From Nitrosomonas nitrosa (lineage in GTDB: Bacteria; Pseudomonadota; Gammaproteobacteria; Burkholderiales; Nitrosomonadaceae): a stretch of DNA of 64,000 bases. Both the position numbers and the translations under genes were made by a program. Below the pieces are notes generated by a model. The model was not told where the DNA came from, ran no database searches, and saw only the letters and a list, made by a program, of their open reading frames with translations. Location: contig NZ_QAOO01000010.1 of assembly GCF_003051105.1 (NCBI RefSeq), positions 1-64,000 on the forward strand. Reading direction: 5' to 3'. Below, in pieces: positions 42,022 to 53,035 of this stretch (its first letter is position 1; every line of letters starts with the position of its first letter).

Positions 42022-42891
42022 CTACCATGACTTAACCCAATTCTCGGTCAGTGTGGCTACTTGATTGCGCCACTTACTACTAGAAAAAGTATGGTTTGCA
42101 TCCTGTAAATGGATGCATTCTGCTTTTTTGATTTTTAAGGCTTTATCCCAATCTCTGGATTGATTGATTAAATCTAGAAATTCCTTCGCAGTAAGATCAT
42201 CGCCACTTGTAATGATAAATACTTTTCCTGTAAAACGATTTAGTCCAGCAAGCATGCGTTCAGGTAATGGCGCGTGATTGGCGTCGCTGTGAAGTGAATC
42301 ATTGGATGGAATTTCATTCCTTCCTTTTCTCGTGAGCGTAAACAGTGACTGTAATAGAAAGCGGAGAGTTACTTTTGGATTATATCGGCCACTACCCACT
42401 TTTTTCCAAAAGTCCGGCTGAAACAGACGTGTAGCGTAGTAATGCTTTATATATGTTTTTATCGCGCTTTGTTCCGTTCTAACCCATGGGTTAAGTAGGA
42501 TTAACCCAACTATACGCGGATCTTGATAGGCATAAAAAAGCGCAGCTGACGCCGCGTCACATAAACCCCAAATTGCTAACTCTTTCAGGTGAGGTAAAGC
42601 TAGGAAGAACTGATCGATTGCTGCATGTAGATCGTCATGTATGTTTTCAAATGTTCTAATTTCCCCCTCACTATCCCCCATTCCTCGATAATCATAGCGC
42701 ATTGCCGGGATGCCTGCAGTAGCTAGATGGCGGGCTAGCAAAGTGAACTGGCGGTGACTTCCCACGCGGTACTGTGGGCCACCCACCACAATTAGCACAC
42801 CGCGTGATATTGGTTGGTCGGGTATGCTCAGAATCCCGAATAGAGAATCATCAGCGCATTCAAATCTTATTGCTTGCTCGTGATAGATCAT
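42022..42891 (-). CDS. Exosortase A system-associated hydrolase 1
   Basis: 289-residue alpha/beta hydrolase. The family opening GVLIVVGGPQYRVGSHRQFTL and the block MRYDYRGMGDSEG are intact. At the nucleophile elbow the sequence is GLCDAASAAL, with Cys where Ser is usual; this Cys is typical of the family. The acid Asp (SGDDLTAKE) and His (DANHTFSS) are present. The family accompanies exosortase-type EPS loci; its reaction is unknown. It lies 4 bp after hydrolase 2. Confidence 0.87.
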   Translation of the reverse strand: MIYHEQAIRFECADDSLFGILSIPDQPISRGVLIVVGGPQYRVGSHRQFTLLARHLATAGIPAMRYDYRGMGDSEGEIRTFENIHDDLHAAIDQFFLALPHLKELAIWGLCDAASAALFYAYQDPRIVGLILLNPWVRTEQSAIKTYIKHYYATRLFQPDFWKKVGSGRYNPKVTLRFLLQSLFTLTRKGRNEIPSNDSLHSDANHAPLPERMLAGLNRFTGKVFIITSGDDLTAKEFLDLINQSRDWDKALKIKKAECIHLQDANHTFSSSKWRNQVATLTENWVKSW

Positions 42892-42895
42892 ATGA

Positions 42896-43732
42896 TCAAT
42901 CAGCGACTAATTTCGACGTGGTTGAGATTAATTCATGACATTCAGTAATTTCTTGTGTTGCCCAGAAAGGTTGGCAGGAAATAAGGTGAATATCTAGATT
43001 AATTCCTGATTGTTTCCACAAGTTTACAACGCTCATTTCAGCAGGTGAGAGCGTTTGTCCGGCTCCTGATGTGATCGCAAACCAATGAATGTGGCTTTGG
43101 GCGATCATCAACTCACTTAGTCTCAAGTTGTCGATTTTGCAAGCGAGTTGTGAGGAAAGTTCGTACCCGGCAATTTCAAGCGAGGCGCCCGATGAGAGCA
43201 TGTTGCGCATTGTCCGTATATTGGTTGTTGTGTCGCTTTCGCGTGTTATCATCTGACTGGCTAATTTTAATCTGAGAAATTGAGTCAGGAATGTATGGCC
43301 ATTTATAATGGGCTGCCACAAAATAATTTTGTTGAATACATAATCCGATTCTTTAGCAAAATCCAATGCAAGCAAGGCCCCTAAGCGAAGTCCCCAAAGA
43401 TAAATGGGTGCGTCAATGTGAGATTCGATCCAATGTTTTGCTGCGGAGATATCTTGCTTCCAGATATGCCATGATGCATCTTTGAAATTACCTTGACTAT
43501 CACCACAACCAAATAGATCGATTTGGAATATACCGATACCTTTCGATGCAAAAGCACGGGCCTGTAGCGCAACCATTCTTCGTGATTTATTCATCTCCTC
43601 TGCAAACGGATGGATATAGATAAGCATCCCCTGCAAGGTCTTATTTGAAGCGGGTGGATAGTAAAGGCAAAATCGTTTTCCATGCTCGGTCCTTAAAAAA
43701 AAAGGCTCTGCAGGAGGATTTTCTGTACGCAT
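42896..43732 (-). CDS. Exosortase A system-associated hydrolase 2
   Basis: About 278 residues. Signature block GMLIYIHPFAEEMNKSRRMV and FQIDLFGCGDSQGNF. The elbow reads GLRLGALLAL, with Arg in place of the nucleophile Ser, as is usual in this family, so it may not be a hydrolase at all. ATG 43732 is preferred since the acyl carrier protein stop (43734) immediately precedes it; a TTG at 43759 would overlap that gene. It is cotranscribed with the carrier protein and hydrolase 1. Confidence 0.85.
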   Translation of the reverse strand: MRTENPPAEPFFLRTEHGKRFCLYYPPASNKTLQGMLIYIHPFAEEMNKSRRMVALQARAFASKGIGIFQIDLFGCGDSQGNFKDASWHIWKQDISAAKHWIESHIDAPIYLWGLRLGALLALDFAKESDYVFNKIILWQPIINGHTFLTQFLRLKLASQMITRESDTTTNIRTMRNMLSSGASLEIAGYELSSQLACKIDNLRLSELMIAQSHIHWFAITSGAGQTLSPAEMSVVNLWKQSGINLDIHLISCQPFWATQEITECHELISTTSKLVAD

Positions 43733-43733
43733 G

Positions 43734-43985
43734 TCAGCTCGACAGTTTTTGTTCAACAAAGTGGGTTAGGCTGCCCAGGGTTTCAAATGTTTTGGCACTG
43801 ATTTCATCATCATCTACTGTAATATCGTAATATTCCTCCAATGCAGTAATCACATTGACGACGGCCATTGAATCTAATTCGGGGATATTGCCAAGTAAAA
43901 TTGTACCTTCATTAAGAGAATGCTTGCGCTCTCCTAGGCTGAGTACATCAGCCAAGATGTTTCTGACTTCTTCCAGATGTTGCAT
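43734..43985 (-). CDS. Acyl carrier protein (exosortase-linked type)
   Basis: 83 residues, four-helix ACP fold. The phosphopantetheine Ser is in ELDSMAVVNVITALEE. The N-terminal MQHLEEVRNILADVLSLG and the C-terminal TFETLGSLTHFVEQKL complete the domain. It should carry an acyl group for a modification reaction linked to the GNAT protein just upstream (2 bp spacing) and the two hydrolase-like proteins downstream. It differs from the fatty-acid-synthesis AcpP, which reads DSLD at this point. Confidence 0.88.
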   Translation of the reverse strand: MQHLEEVRNILADVLSLGERKHSLNEGTILLGNIPELDSMAVVNVITALEEYYDITVDDDEISAKTFETLGSLTHFVEQKLSS

Positions 43986-43987
43986 AA

Positions 43988-44752
43988 TTACTCCAAAGTT
44001 ATTCCTTTTTCACGAGAAGAAAGTGGATTATTTAGTTTTTGTGTATTGAGGTAAAATTTAGGAAAAGAATTAAAATGAGAAGAAAAATGAATATAAGGGT
44101 GAAGTGAGGAAAACGTTATTTGCCAGTTATAGACTCGAAAAAAAATGGCTTGCCCGAGGGTTATGGTGCCAAAACCCGCATGTGACTTTAGTGAATTGAG
44201 GTTGAAAGCAGAAATTCTACTGCAAGACCATTGAATGCCATTTTTGATCAGTAACTGATTCGCTTCTTCCCATAGACGCAAAAAAGTAAAACCAAGACGA
44301 TATTCCGGGACTATATAAACATCAAAATCCCAAGCTGCTCTGCTAGATGGTAACGGTATAAACCTTGCTCGCACTTCATCTTCTTGGTAAGGGTTTAATA
44401 TCAACCAAATAAAGCCAATAAACTTTTCATCCTTAAAGGCAGCCAAACAGAGGGCGCCTTGTTCGAAGCGATTATAAATAACCGAAAGAGGCCGTGGGAA
44501 GATCTGTATCACGGGATCTTGTTTGTTTATCAATCTAATTTTTATGTTTTTCCCCCTGTTCGGAGGTAATAACAATTTACTGTTAACTGGCTGTGCAATT
44601 AAGTAATATTTGTAAATACAAATATTTTGGTTGGACATTTTTGCAAGCAATCTATTTAATATAAGAAGGCCGGTATTAATCCATCCCATCTGAGATAACG
44701 CTTTAGAAATGCGTTTACAGTTTGTGACCGTATTACTGAACAAGGCCATCAT
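43988..44752 (-). CDS. GNAT-type acyltransferase of exosortase-linked loci
   Basis: 254 residues. The central part (about 95-200) has a GNAT-like pattern: ALCLAAFKDEKFIGFIWLIL, AAWDFDVYIVPEYRLGFTFLRLWEEANQLL, then ISAFNLNSLKSHAGFGTITLGQA. The N-terminal 90 residues are less conserved. It is the first gene of the block, 2 bp ahead of the acyl carrier protein, and probably uses the carrier's acyl group. A MMA start offers two adjacent ATGs. The acceptor is unknown. Confidence 0.72.
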   Translation of the reverse strand: MMALFSNTVTNCKRISKALSQMGWINTGLLILNRLLAKMSNQNICIYKYYLIAQPVNSKLLLPPNRGKNIKIRLINKQDPVIQIFPRPLSVIYNRFEQGALCLAAFKDEKFIGFIWLILNPYQEDEVRARFIPLPSSRAAWDFDVYIVPEYRLGFTFLRLWEEANQLLIKNGIQWSCSRISAFNLNSLKSHAGFGTITLGQAIFFRVYNWQITFSSLHPYIHFSSHFNSFPKFYLNTQKLNNPLSSREKGITLE

Positions 44753-44931
44753 TCATTAACTTACTAAATTAATTTATTATTTAAAGTCTACCACATGCTG
44801 TGTTAGCGTGAATGAGTAAATCAATGATCCTATATCAACAACCCCCGTTGTATACTGAAAATCGGATGCGCTGCCAAGCATTGCACTATGCTCAAGTCCC
44901 AAAATTTATTCTTTATTTAAGTTTAAGTATT

Positions 44932-45008
44932 TGGTCGGGGTGAGAGGATTTGAACCTCCGACGCCTGCGTCCCGAACGCAGTACTCTACCAGGCTGAGCT
45001 ACACCCCG
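44932..45008 (-). tRNA. tRNA-Pro (anticodon CGG)
   Basis: A 77-base minus-strand cloverleaf with acceptor CGGGGTG / CACCCCG, anticodon stem CTGCG/CGCAG around loop TTCGGGA (anticodon CGG), T-arm GGTTCAAATCC, and an encoded CCA end (44932-44934). It decodes CCG. Confidence 0.95.
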
Positions 45009-45093
45009 AGAAATTAAATAAACTCTATTTAGTTGTGCAAATTATTCTTTAGGGATTATTGATGTGATGGTAGTCAAATAAGTTTTGGCGATA

Positions 45094-46062
45094 TTAATGG
45101 TTTCTTGTCACAGCGAATTGGGTTAATTCTAACAAACAATTCTTGTGACTCGAGTCAGTCAGTTTCGCGATTGCTTTGGAGGCTATATCTGCTTCCTTTT
45201 GTGCGCGCTGTTTGGCGTAGGCAAGTGCGCCGGTATCCTGTATTATTTGCAGAACGGATTGAAATCCGCTTTCTCCGCCTGTTTCAATCGCACTGCGTAT
45301 AACGCTTGCTTGTTTATCCGTACCGGCACGCATGGCATAAATCAAAGGTAACGTTGGTTTTCCTTCGGCGAGGTCATCACCGAGGTTCTTGCCAGTATCC
45401 TGATAATCTCCTGAGTAATCCAGTAAATCATCAATCAACTGAAAGGCTGTTCCAAGGTGCATTCCATAGATGGCTAAAGCATCTTCTTCCTCGGGAGTGG
45501 CATTGCCAAGGATGGCGCCTAAGCGGGCGGCAGCTTCAAAAAGCTTCGCGGTTTTGAAACGGATGACGCGCAGATAATTTTCTTCTTCTACATTAGGGTC
45601 TCGGCAATTAAGGAGCTGTAGCACCTCGCCTTCTGCGATAATGTTAGTGGCGTCCGCTAGCACCTGCATAACGCGCATACTGTCCACTTCGACCATCATT
45701 TGAAAAGCGCGCGAGTAAAGAAAATCCCCGACCAATACACTTGCAGCGTTGCCGAATAGCGCATTAGCGGTTGCTTTGTTACGCCGTAATTTAGATTCAT
45801 CTACTACATCATCATGGAGCAGTGTGGCTGTATGAATAAACTCCACGACTGCGGCAAGTTGATGATGGTGCTGCCCAGAGTAGCCGAACAACCCAGCAGA
45901 TAATATCACCAACGCTGGCCGTAGCCGTTTTCCTCCATTATGGATAATATATTCGCTTACTTGATTAATCAGTGCTACTTGAGAATGAAGCTTTTGTCGT
46001 ATTACAGCGTCGACAGCGCTCATGTCTTCGGCAATAAAGCTTCTAATACGTTCGATTGGCAC
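45094..46062 (-). CDS. ispB: Octaprenyl diphosphate synthase
   Basis: 322 residues, all-helical trans-prenyltransferase that elongates farnesyl diphosphate with isopentenyl diphosphate to make the ubiquinone side chain. First Asp-rich motif LLHDDVVDESKLRR, second DDLLDYSGD, with GGKRLRP near the N-terminus. Product length (C40) is inferred from family and context. It is divergent from rplU-rpmA-obgE, the usual arrangement in proteobacteria. Confidence 0.94.
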   Translation of the reverse strand: MPIERIRSFIAEDMSAVDAVIRQKLHSQVALINQVSEYIIHNGGKRLRPALVILSAGLFGYSGQHHHQLAAVVEFIHTATLLHDDVVDESKLRRNKATANALFGNAASVLVGDFLYSRAFQMMVEVDSMRVMQVLADATNIIAEGEVLQLLNCRDPNVEEENYLRVIRFKTAKLFEAAARLGAILGNATPEEEDALAIYGMHLGTAFQLIDDLLDYSGDYQDTGKNLGDDLAEGKPTLPLIYAMRAGTDKQASVIRSAIETGGESGFQSVLQIIQDTGALAYAKQRAQKEADIASKAIAKLTDSSHKNCLLELTQFAVTRNH

Positions 46063-46144
46063 AACAACCCCTTGAAGAAATTACTATGGTAGAAATGTCT
46101 CAGCTTAAGGTCAAGCGAGAAGGTGTAAATAGATTTCAATATTT

Positions 46145-46175
46145 ATCACACAAAATGCTCGTGCAAATGTATAAT
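46145..46175 (+). promoter_or_regulatory. Possible promoter for rplU
   Basis: A perfect -10 TATAAT at 46170-46175 lies 31 bases before the rplU start. The -35 is not clear at standard spacing, so only the -10 is convincing. Confidence 0.35.
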
Positions 46176-46206
46176 TTTAGGGTATATGAAAGAGGATGAA
46201 TAGGAT

Positions 46207-46518
46207 ATGTATGCTGTAATAAAAACTGGCGGAAAGCAATATCGCGTTGAAGTCGGTAACAAATTAAAAGTTGAACAGTTGCCAGCAGAAGCGGGGAGCG
46301 ATTTAGTCATTGAACAAGTGCTCATGGTTTCTGAAGGTGAAAATGTTTCTGTAGGAAAGCCCTTTTTAGAGAGTGCAAAAGTTAATGCAACTGTGCTTAG
46401 CCATGGTCGGCACGACAAAATACGTATTTTTAAAATGCGTCGCCGTAAGCATTACCAAAAACATCAAGGGCATCGGCAAAATTATACCGAAATACAGATT
46501 ACAGGTATTTCTGCATAA
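46207..46518 (+). CDS. rplU: 50S ribosomal protein L21
   Basis: 103 residues, the normal length. [20 protein letters not shown] at the start, the central [18 protein letters not shown], and the conserved [23 protein letters not shown]-binding end. It leads the rplU-rpmA-obgE run, with rpmA 20 bp downstream. Confidence 0.97.
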   Translation: MYAVIKTGGKQYRVEVGNKLKVEQLPAEAGSDLVIEQVLMVSEGENVSVGKPFLESAKVNATVLSHGRHDKIRIFKMRRRKHYQKHQGHRQNYTEIQITGISA

Positions 46519-46538
46519 AGTAGAAGTGAGGGGATTAC

Positions 46539-46796
46539 ATGGCACATAAAAAAGCAGGTGGTAGTTCAAGAAATGGGCGTGATTCTCATTCCAAGCGTCT
46601 CGGTGTGAAACGTTTTGGAGGAGAATTGATAAAAGCAGGGAGCATCATCGTTCGTCAGCGCGGCACCCAGTTTCATCCAGGTGAGAACGTTGGTATAGGA
46701 AAAGATCACACACTTTATGCAAAAATTGAAGGCAAAGTTTTGTTTAGTGTGAAAAGCGTATATAAGCGTAAAACTGTATCAATTGTACCTGCCTAA
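46539..46796 (+). CDS. rpmA: 50S ribosomal protein L27
   Basis: 85 residues. [20 protein letters not shown] at the start, where the basic N-terminal tail reaches the peptidyl transferase centre, then [20 protein letters not shown] and [24 protein letters not shown] precedes the ATG. A strong terminator follows, partly separating it from obgE. Confidence 0.97.
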   Translation: MAHKKAGGSSRNGRDSHSKRLGVKRFGGELIKAGSIIVRQRGTQFHPGENVGIGKDHTLYAKIEGKVLFSVKSVYKRKTVSIVPA

Positions 46797-46815
46797 ACAG
46801 ATTAGGTTTTAAAAC

Positions 46816-46847
46816 AAGCCCCATTCAGCGCGATGGGGCTTTTTTTA
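46816..46847 (+). terminator. Rho-independent terminator after rpmA
   Basis: A 9-bp stem (AAGCCCCAT / ATGGGGCTT) with an 8-base loop and a run of seven T, 20 bp after the rpmA stop. Confidence 0.9.
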
Positions 46848-46940
46848 TGTGCGCCCTGCACGGGTGCACGCTTGTGTTCTGCTTTCGTTTTACGCCATCT
46901 TGTTTTTGTATTTTTGTGTCCTGGGCTGCTATCAAGTTAA

Positions 46941-47977
<1,037 letters not shown>

Positions 47978-47978
<1 letters not shown>

Positions 47979-49099
47979 TGAGTCAATCTATTCTGAAGCA
48001 GGCTCGTCGTATTGTTGTTAAAGTGGGAAGCAGTCTGGTTACCAATCAAGGGCAGGGGCTCGATCATGAAGCGCTTGCCTGCTGGGCTGCCCAAATTTCA
48101 CAGCTTAAAGCGATGGGTAAAGAGATTATATTGGTCTCTTCAGGCGCCATCGCTGAAGGTATGCAACGATTGGGTTGGAAAAAGCGTCCGACGGCCCTAT
48201 ACGAGCTGCAAGCTGCTGCGGCTGTGGGGCAAATGGGGTTAGCGCATGCTTATGCAGTCTGCTTTGGTCGTTATGAGCTGTTGACAGCGCAAGTTTTGCT
48301 GACGCACGATGATTTATCCAACCGCAAGCGCTATTTGAATGCCCGCTCCACGCTGACAACTTTATTGAAGTTGAGCATTATACCGATCATCAATGAAAAT
48401 GATACGGTAGCCATTGATGAGATCCGTTTTGGTGACAATGATACTTTGGCTGCGCTAGTGACCAATTTGACAGAAGCTGATGCGCTTGTGATCCTGACTG
48501 ATCAAGCGGGATTATTTACCAGTGACCCGCGCAAGAACAGTGACGCCAAGCTTATCCAAGAAGCGGTCGCTGGAGATCCTGAGATAGCGGCCATGGCGGG
48601 TGGGGCAGGTAGTGAGATTGGCCGTGGAGGCATGCAAAGTAAAGTGGTTGCCGCCAAGCGAGCAGCTAGAAGTGGTGCACATACCCTTATTGCGTCTGGA
48701 AGAGAAACTGATGTGCTCATTCGGCTGGCGCAAGGTGAGTCAATCGGCACTTGTTTATTAGCTACCATGCCGGTACTCATTGCCAGGAAGCAGTGGTTGG
48801 CTGATCATTTGCAAATTCATGGGAGCGTGGTACTTGACTCAGGTGCGATCAAAGCGCTTGTTACAGAGGGGAAAAGCTTGTTGCCCATCGGTGTGGTGGA
48901 TGTCAAGGGCGATTTCGAGCGAGGGGAAGCCGTTGCTTGTCTTGATATGGAAGGCAGGGAGATCGCACGGGGTTTAATCAATTACAGTGCCAGAGAAACT
49001 CGAAAAATCTTGCGGCGACCGAGCCATGAAATTCAAGCTATTCTTGGCTATGTGGATGAATCCGAGTTGATCCATCGAAATAATTTAGTACTGATATAA
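47978..49099 (+). CDS. proB: Glutamate 5-kinase
   Basis: 373 residues; first step of proline synthesis (glutamate to glutamyl 5-phosphate). N-terminal kinase domain with [45 protein letters not shown] and [11 protein letters not shown], and a C-terminal PUA domain (about 280-373: [20 protein letters not shown]). The PUA domain is typical of proteobacterial ProB. Coupled to obgE. Confidence 0.96.
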
Positions 49100-49134
49100 A
49101 TGCGAATTTGGTGAACTTGATGATGGGAAACAGG

Positions 49135-49740
49135 ATGACTGATAGAGACGTCGAAATTATGCGAAAAGAACTATGTTTCCAGGGGTTTTTTCGTATGGAG
49201 CGATATACGCTACGTCACAGGCTGTTCAATGGTGATTGGAGCCAGCCCTTGGTACGCGAACTGCTTGAACGGGGGCATGCAGCTGCCGTATTGCCGTATG
49301 ATCCTGTCAAAGATCAAGTTGTGCTGATTGAACAATTCCGAATAGGCGCGGTATCGGTCGCAACTGGTCCGTGGTTGCTCGAAATCGTGGCTGGTATTAT
49401 AGAGGAGAATGAAGCTGCGGAATCTGTTGTCAGAAGAGAAGCGGTTGAGGAGGCGGGTTGCGAGATTCTTGAGCTGGTTCCTATTCATGATTATCTCGTC
49501 AGTCCAGGAGGGACGACAGAGCGTATTGCGCTATTTTGTGGCAAGGTCGACTCGACCCCTCTTGGTGGAATTTATGGCAAAATGGATGAGGGCGAAGATA
49601 TCAAGGTGCATGTGATGACTGCAGGCAATGCAATAGCGCTACTAGATGCGGGGGAAATTATTTCAGCAAGTGCGATTATTGCACTGCAGTGGTTGGCCCT
49701 GAATCGAGAGCGCCTCCGAAAAGCCTGGTTAAGTGGCTGA
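49135..49740 (+). CDS. nudF: Nudix hydrolase, ADP-ribose pyrophosphatase type
   Basis: About 201 residues. The Nudix box (about 87-109) has G-x5-E-x7-REAVEEAG. The N-terminal region (DVEIMRKELCFQGFFRMERY, HRLFNGDW) and the later PGGTTERIALFCGKVD match the ADP-sugar pyrophosphatase subfamily (NudF). It splits ADP-ribose to AMP and ribose 5-phosphate. Several starts are possible (TTG 49108, GTG 49111, ATG 49120, 49123); ATG 49135 gives MTDRDVEIM, closest to the family. Confidence 0.88.
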   Translation: MTDRDVEIMRKELCFQGFFRMERYTLRHRLFNGDWSQPLVRELLERGHAAAVLPYDPVKDQVVLIEQFRIGAVSVATGPWLLEIVAGIIEENEAAESVVRREAVEEAGCEILELVPIHDYLVSPGGTTERIALFCGKVDSTPLGGIYGKMDEGEDIKVHVMTAGNAIALLDAGEIISASAIIALQWLALNRERLRKAWLSG

Positions 49741-49747
49741 TTAAGCA

Positions 49748-51130
49748 ATGTTCAATAAACGAATAACGGAATGTAATCTTTTTCGTTTGAAAAGTTTAAT
49801 AAGTTTTTTTTATCTTTTGGTATTGTTGTGCGGATTTTGTCCGCCAACGGTACATGCAAGCAATACTGCATTATGGCTGGATATTGATGGCGCTATTGGT
49901 CCGGCTACTCATGATTATATCAAACGTAGCCTTGCTACCGCAGCTACTCAGAATGCACGGGTGATCATCATTCGATTAAATACGCCTGGCGGTTTGGATG
50001 CTTCCATGCGCGAGATAATCCAGGAAATCATCGCATCTCCCGTGCCCGTTGTTACCTATGTCGGCCCTGGCGGGGCGCGAGCTGCGAGTGCGGGAACTTA
50101 TATCCTATATGCGAGCCATATAGCGGCCATGGCGCCTGCAACAAATTTGGGCGCGGCAACACCAGTAAAAATTGGCGGCTTTCCAAGTATTCCTGATTCG
50201 TTTGATGAGAAGCAGGAAAACGATCAGCAAGAGCGAGCCGGTGCGCAAGATCCCATGACAAAGAAAATCGTTAACGATGCAGTTGCCTATATTCGTGGCT
50301 TGGCCCAGATGCGAGGGCGTAATGCTGAATGGGCAGAAAAGGCGGTGCGTGAGGCGACCAGCTTGACAGCTGATGAAGCATTAGCGGAAGGTGTGATCGA
50401 TTTGATTGCATCGGATATTCCCGACTTGCTAGCTAAGATCGATGGGCGAACCGTCAAGATGCAAGGACAAGAAATAATATTGTCGACACAAGATGTCGCT
50501 ATCGTGGAGCTGGAGCAAGATTGGCGAACACGCTTGTTGGCAATCATAACCGATCCCAATATTGCTTACATCCTGATGCTGATCGGTATCTATGGGTTGA
50601 TACTCGAATTTGCCAATCCCGGTACCATTGTATCAGGCGTAGTTGGGGCGGTATGCTTGTTACTTGCTTTGTTCGCTTTCCAAGTGCTCCCTGTCAATTA
50701 TGCTGGACTCGCGCTCATTTTTCTGGGTATTGTATTTATGCTGGCTGAAGTGTTTGTCCCCAGCTTCGGTGCGCTTGGAATTGGTGGCATGATTGCTTTC
50801 GTTATGGGCTCTATTATGTTGCTCGATATGGATATACCTGGCTATGGAATTTCTATTCCGCTGGTTGCAACGGTTGCTTTGATAACGACAGGTTTTTTTC
50901 TATTTGTGATAGGTATGGCAGTGAAAGCGCGGCAACGGCCTGTCGCGAGCGGCAATGTAGAGATGGTCGGTGCGATCGGAGAAGTTGCCGATGATTTCGA
51001 TAGCGAAGGCTGGGTGAAAGTGCATGGAGAGCTATGGCGTGCAAAGACGTTTATGCCATTACGTCGGGGGCAAAAAGTGAAAATTACCTCCATAGACGAT
51101 TTAACCCTGACAGTGGAAATCTATGAGTAG
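49748..51130 (+). CDS. NfeD-family membrane-bound ClpP-class serine protease
   Basis: 460 residues. A signal peptide (to about residue 38), then a ClpP-like domain (about 40-235: [37 protein letters not shown], and [13 protein letters not shown] with the nucleophile Ser), then four to five spans (about 270-395) and a C-terminal OB-fold NfeD domain (about 400-460). It cleaves stomatin-like partners. The next gene encodes such a slipin 23 bp on, the typical pairing. Role: membrane quality control. Confidence 0.92.
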   Translation: MFNKRITECNLFRLKSLISFFYLLVLLCGFCPPTVHASNTALWLDIDGAIGPATHDYIKRSLATAATQNARVIIIRLNTPGGLDASMREIIQEIIASPVPVVTYVGPGGARAASAGTYILYASHIAAMAPATNLGAATPVKIGGFPSIPDSFDEKQENDQQERAGAQDPMTKKIVNDAVAYIRGLAQMRGRNAEWAEKAVREATSLTADEALAEGVIDLIASDIPDLLAKIDGRTVKMQGQEIILSTQDVAIVELEQDWRTRLLAIITDPNIAYILMLIGIYGLILEFANPGTIVSGVVGAVCLLLALFAFQVLPVNYAGLALIFLGIVFMLAEVFVPSFGALGIGGMIAFVMGSIMLLDMDIPGYGISIPLVATVALITTGFFLFVIGMAVKARQRPVASGNVEMVGAIGEVADDFDSEGWVKVHGELWRAKTFMPLRRGQKVKITSIDDLTLTVEIYE

Positions 51131-51153
51131 CATCATTCACGGGAGGCGTTAAC

Positions 51154-51933
51154 ATGAGTATGAATATTGATGTGGTATCGACGATTATTTTAATCCTGGG
51201 GCTCACTGTTTTTTTTCTGGCAAGTGCCTTCAGGGTGCTGCGAGAGTATGAGCGTGGCGTTGTATTCTTGTTGGGGCGTTTCTGGAAGGTTAAGGGGCCA
51301 GGATTGGTCATCGTGATTCCAATCATCCAGACGATGGTGCGTGTCGATTTGCGGATGGTTGTTATGGATGTGCCCAGTCAGGATGTGATATCGCGCGATA
51401 ACGTTTCAGTAAAAGTAAATGCTGTTTTGTATTTTCGTGTAGTTGATCCACAGCGTGCCATTATTCATGTGGAAGATTACAATGCGGCCACAAGCCAGCT
51501 CGCACAAACCACGCTGCGTTCTGTGCTTGGTCAGCATGAACTGGACGAAATGCTGGCGAGCCGCGATAAGCTTAATAATGACATCCAAAAAATTCTAGAC
51601 GAACAAACGGAATCTTGGGGGATCAAAGTTACCAATGTTGAAATTAAGCATGTTGATATTAATGAAAGCATGATTCGTGCGATTGCCCGTCAAGCCGAAG
51701 CGGAACGTGAGCGGAGAGCTAAAGTCATTCATGCGGAAGGTGAGTTACAGGCGTCGCAACGTTTGCTGGAGGCTGCGCAAGTGCTTGCAAAGCAACCAGA
51801 AGCGTTGTTACTTCGCTATTTACAAACACTGACCGAAATAGCGGGGGAGAAAAGTTCAACGATTGTTTTCCCTTTGCCGCTGGAAATGATGGCTACGCTC
51901 CAGAAATCCCTACAAAAACAAACAGAAAAATAG
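51154..51933 (+). CDS. Slipin (stomatin/prohibitin-like, SPFH domain)
   Basis: 259 residues. One N-terminal span (about 6-27), then the SPFH domain: [60 protein letters not shown], and the coiled coil [20 protein letters not shown]. It forms membrane microdomain scaffolds and is the known substrate type of NfeD proteases, encoded directly upstream. AGGCG lies before the ATG. Confidence 0.94.
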   Translation: MSMNIDVVSTIILILGLTVFFLASAFRVLREYERGVVFLLGRFWKVKGPGLVIVIPIIQTMVRVDLRMVVMDVPSQDVISRDNVSVKVNAVLYFRVVDPQRAIIHVEDYNAATSQLAQTTLRSVLGQHELDEMLASRDKLNNDIQKILDEQTESWGIKVTNVEIKHVDINESMIRAIARQAEAERERRAKVIHAEGELQASQRLLEAAQVLAKQPEALLLRYLQTLTEIAGEKSSTIVFPLPLEMMATLQKSLQKQTEK

Positions 51934-51956
51934 TGGGCAAGAAGTCTTCGATTACA

Positions 51957-52472
51957 TTACCGAAGGGCTTTGGGATGCGCCCCCGTTTTTAAAGCCCGGA
52001 TTGCTTCTTCTGGTGTGCTGACAATAAGCCCTCGTGGGCAGAAGTAATATTTTGCAAGTTCACGTTGAGCTTGGTCCTGAACGACATTTTCCAGTCTTTC
52101 CCATTCTGAAGTGCGAGGCTGTATCCAGGTTTTATCATGACGGCCTAGCGCATAGCGCTTTTTTTCTCTCGTCTCACAGCGAATTCCTTCAAAGGTTGCG
52201 TTTTCTGCTCCTTGTGCAGATTTCACCACTAGGCTGTATCGAATTACTCTATCCTGCCCAATACGGATGGAAGTGGCATCAATGTAATGCCGGTGACTAC
52301 TGGTTGGGCCAACAGAGAATTCCAGCAGATTGCTAGCATCTGGATAGCTAGGTAGTTGAGACTGAATCTCTTCCCATTCTTTTTTATGATCGAGTATGTC
52401 TACAAATTTTTCTTCCTTACTCACACATGCAGTGAGAATCAAGGCGCAAAGTATCGTGAGGGTATTTTTCAT
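51957..52472 (-). CDS. CNP1-like family lipoprotein
   Basis: 171 residues. Lipoprotein signal MKNTLTILCALILTAC with lipobox Cys16. The CNP1-like core follows: DHKKEWEEIQSQLPSYPD, RIGQDRVIRYSLVVKSAQGA, FEGIRCETREKKRYALGR, and a PRGLIVSTPEEAIRALKTG tail. The family is restricted mostly to betaproteobacteria and has no known function. It is convergent with the slipin gene (23-bp gap). Confidence 0.88.
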   Translation of the reverse strand: MKNTLTILCALILTACVSKEEKFVDILDHKKEWEEIQSQLPSYPDASNLLEFSVGPTSSHRHYIDATSIRIGQDRVIRYSLVVKSAQGAENATFEGIRCETREKKRYALGRHDKTWIQPRTSEWERLENVVQDQAQRELAKYYFCPRGLIVSTPEEAIRALKTGAHPKALR

Positions 52473-53035
52473 TTAATATTGTTTGATTGAGCCTTTGGTC
52501 AAGGTCAGTTGAATAGGGGTATTGGCCATTTCAATATATGAGTGTTTTTGATTAAAGGTCATACGTGGATGCCCTAAAAATGAAATAACACCTGGTTTCC
52601 CAGTGTAAAACCAAGATTAACCAGGCTGTTTTCAAGTTTATTACCTGCAAATTGATTACAGACGACTCGATTGCGGAATAGAATCAAATTTTCGAATTCC
52701 ATAATATCTCATATTTTAGAAACTGGCGAATGGCCTGTAGCTTGCCAAGTCACCGAGAGCGGTTTATAGAATAGAATCAAATGAGCTTGAGGTAGGTAAA
52801 GATTATTGTTTGATCAGCATTTGGACTGGCCTTTATAATGGAACATTTTTTCTAAATGGCAGATTCGGTATTTTTACCAGGCCTCCGAAACACCGTACTA
52901 TTTGTATATGTACTATGCTATGGTGCTGCCTGTGACACCACAGGCTTTCTGAAATTGTCCGTCAATGGTATCAGTATGAAATCATTTGAGATACAAGCGT
53001 CTAGGCTAGCTTGCTAGATCATAATCATAGAGAAA
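52473..53035. other. 563-bp intergenic region before dapC
   Basis: No gene. It contains a hairpin GCCTGTG-ACAC-CACAGGC followed by TTTCT (52928-52950), which looks like a + strand terminator, though no + gene precedes it nearby; a small RNA is possible but unsupported. The dapC promoter must lie near the right end. Confidence 0.4.

Noticed and set aside
52928..52950. Hairpin with T-rich tail as a small-RNA terminator
   Set aside because: No promoter or conserved transcript can be shown; kept only as a note in the intergenic entry.
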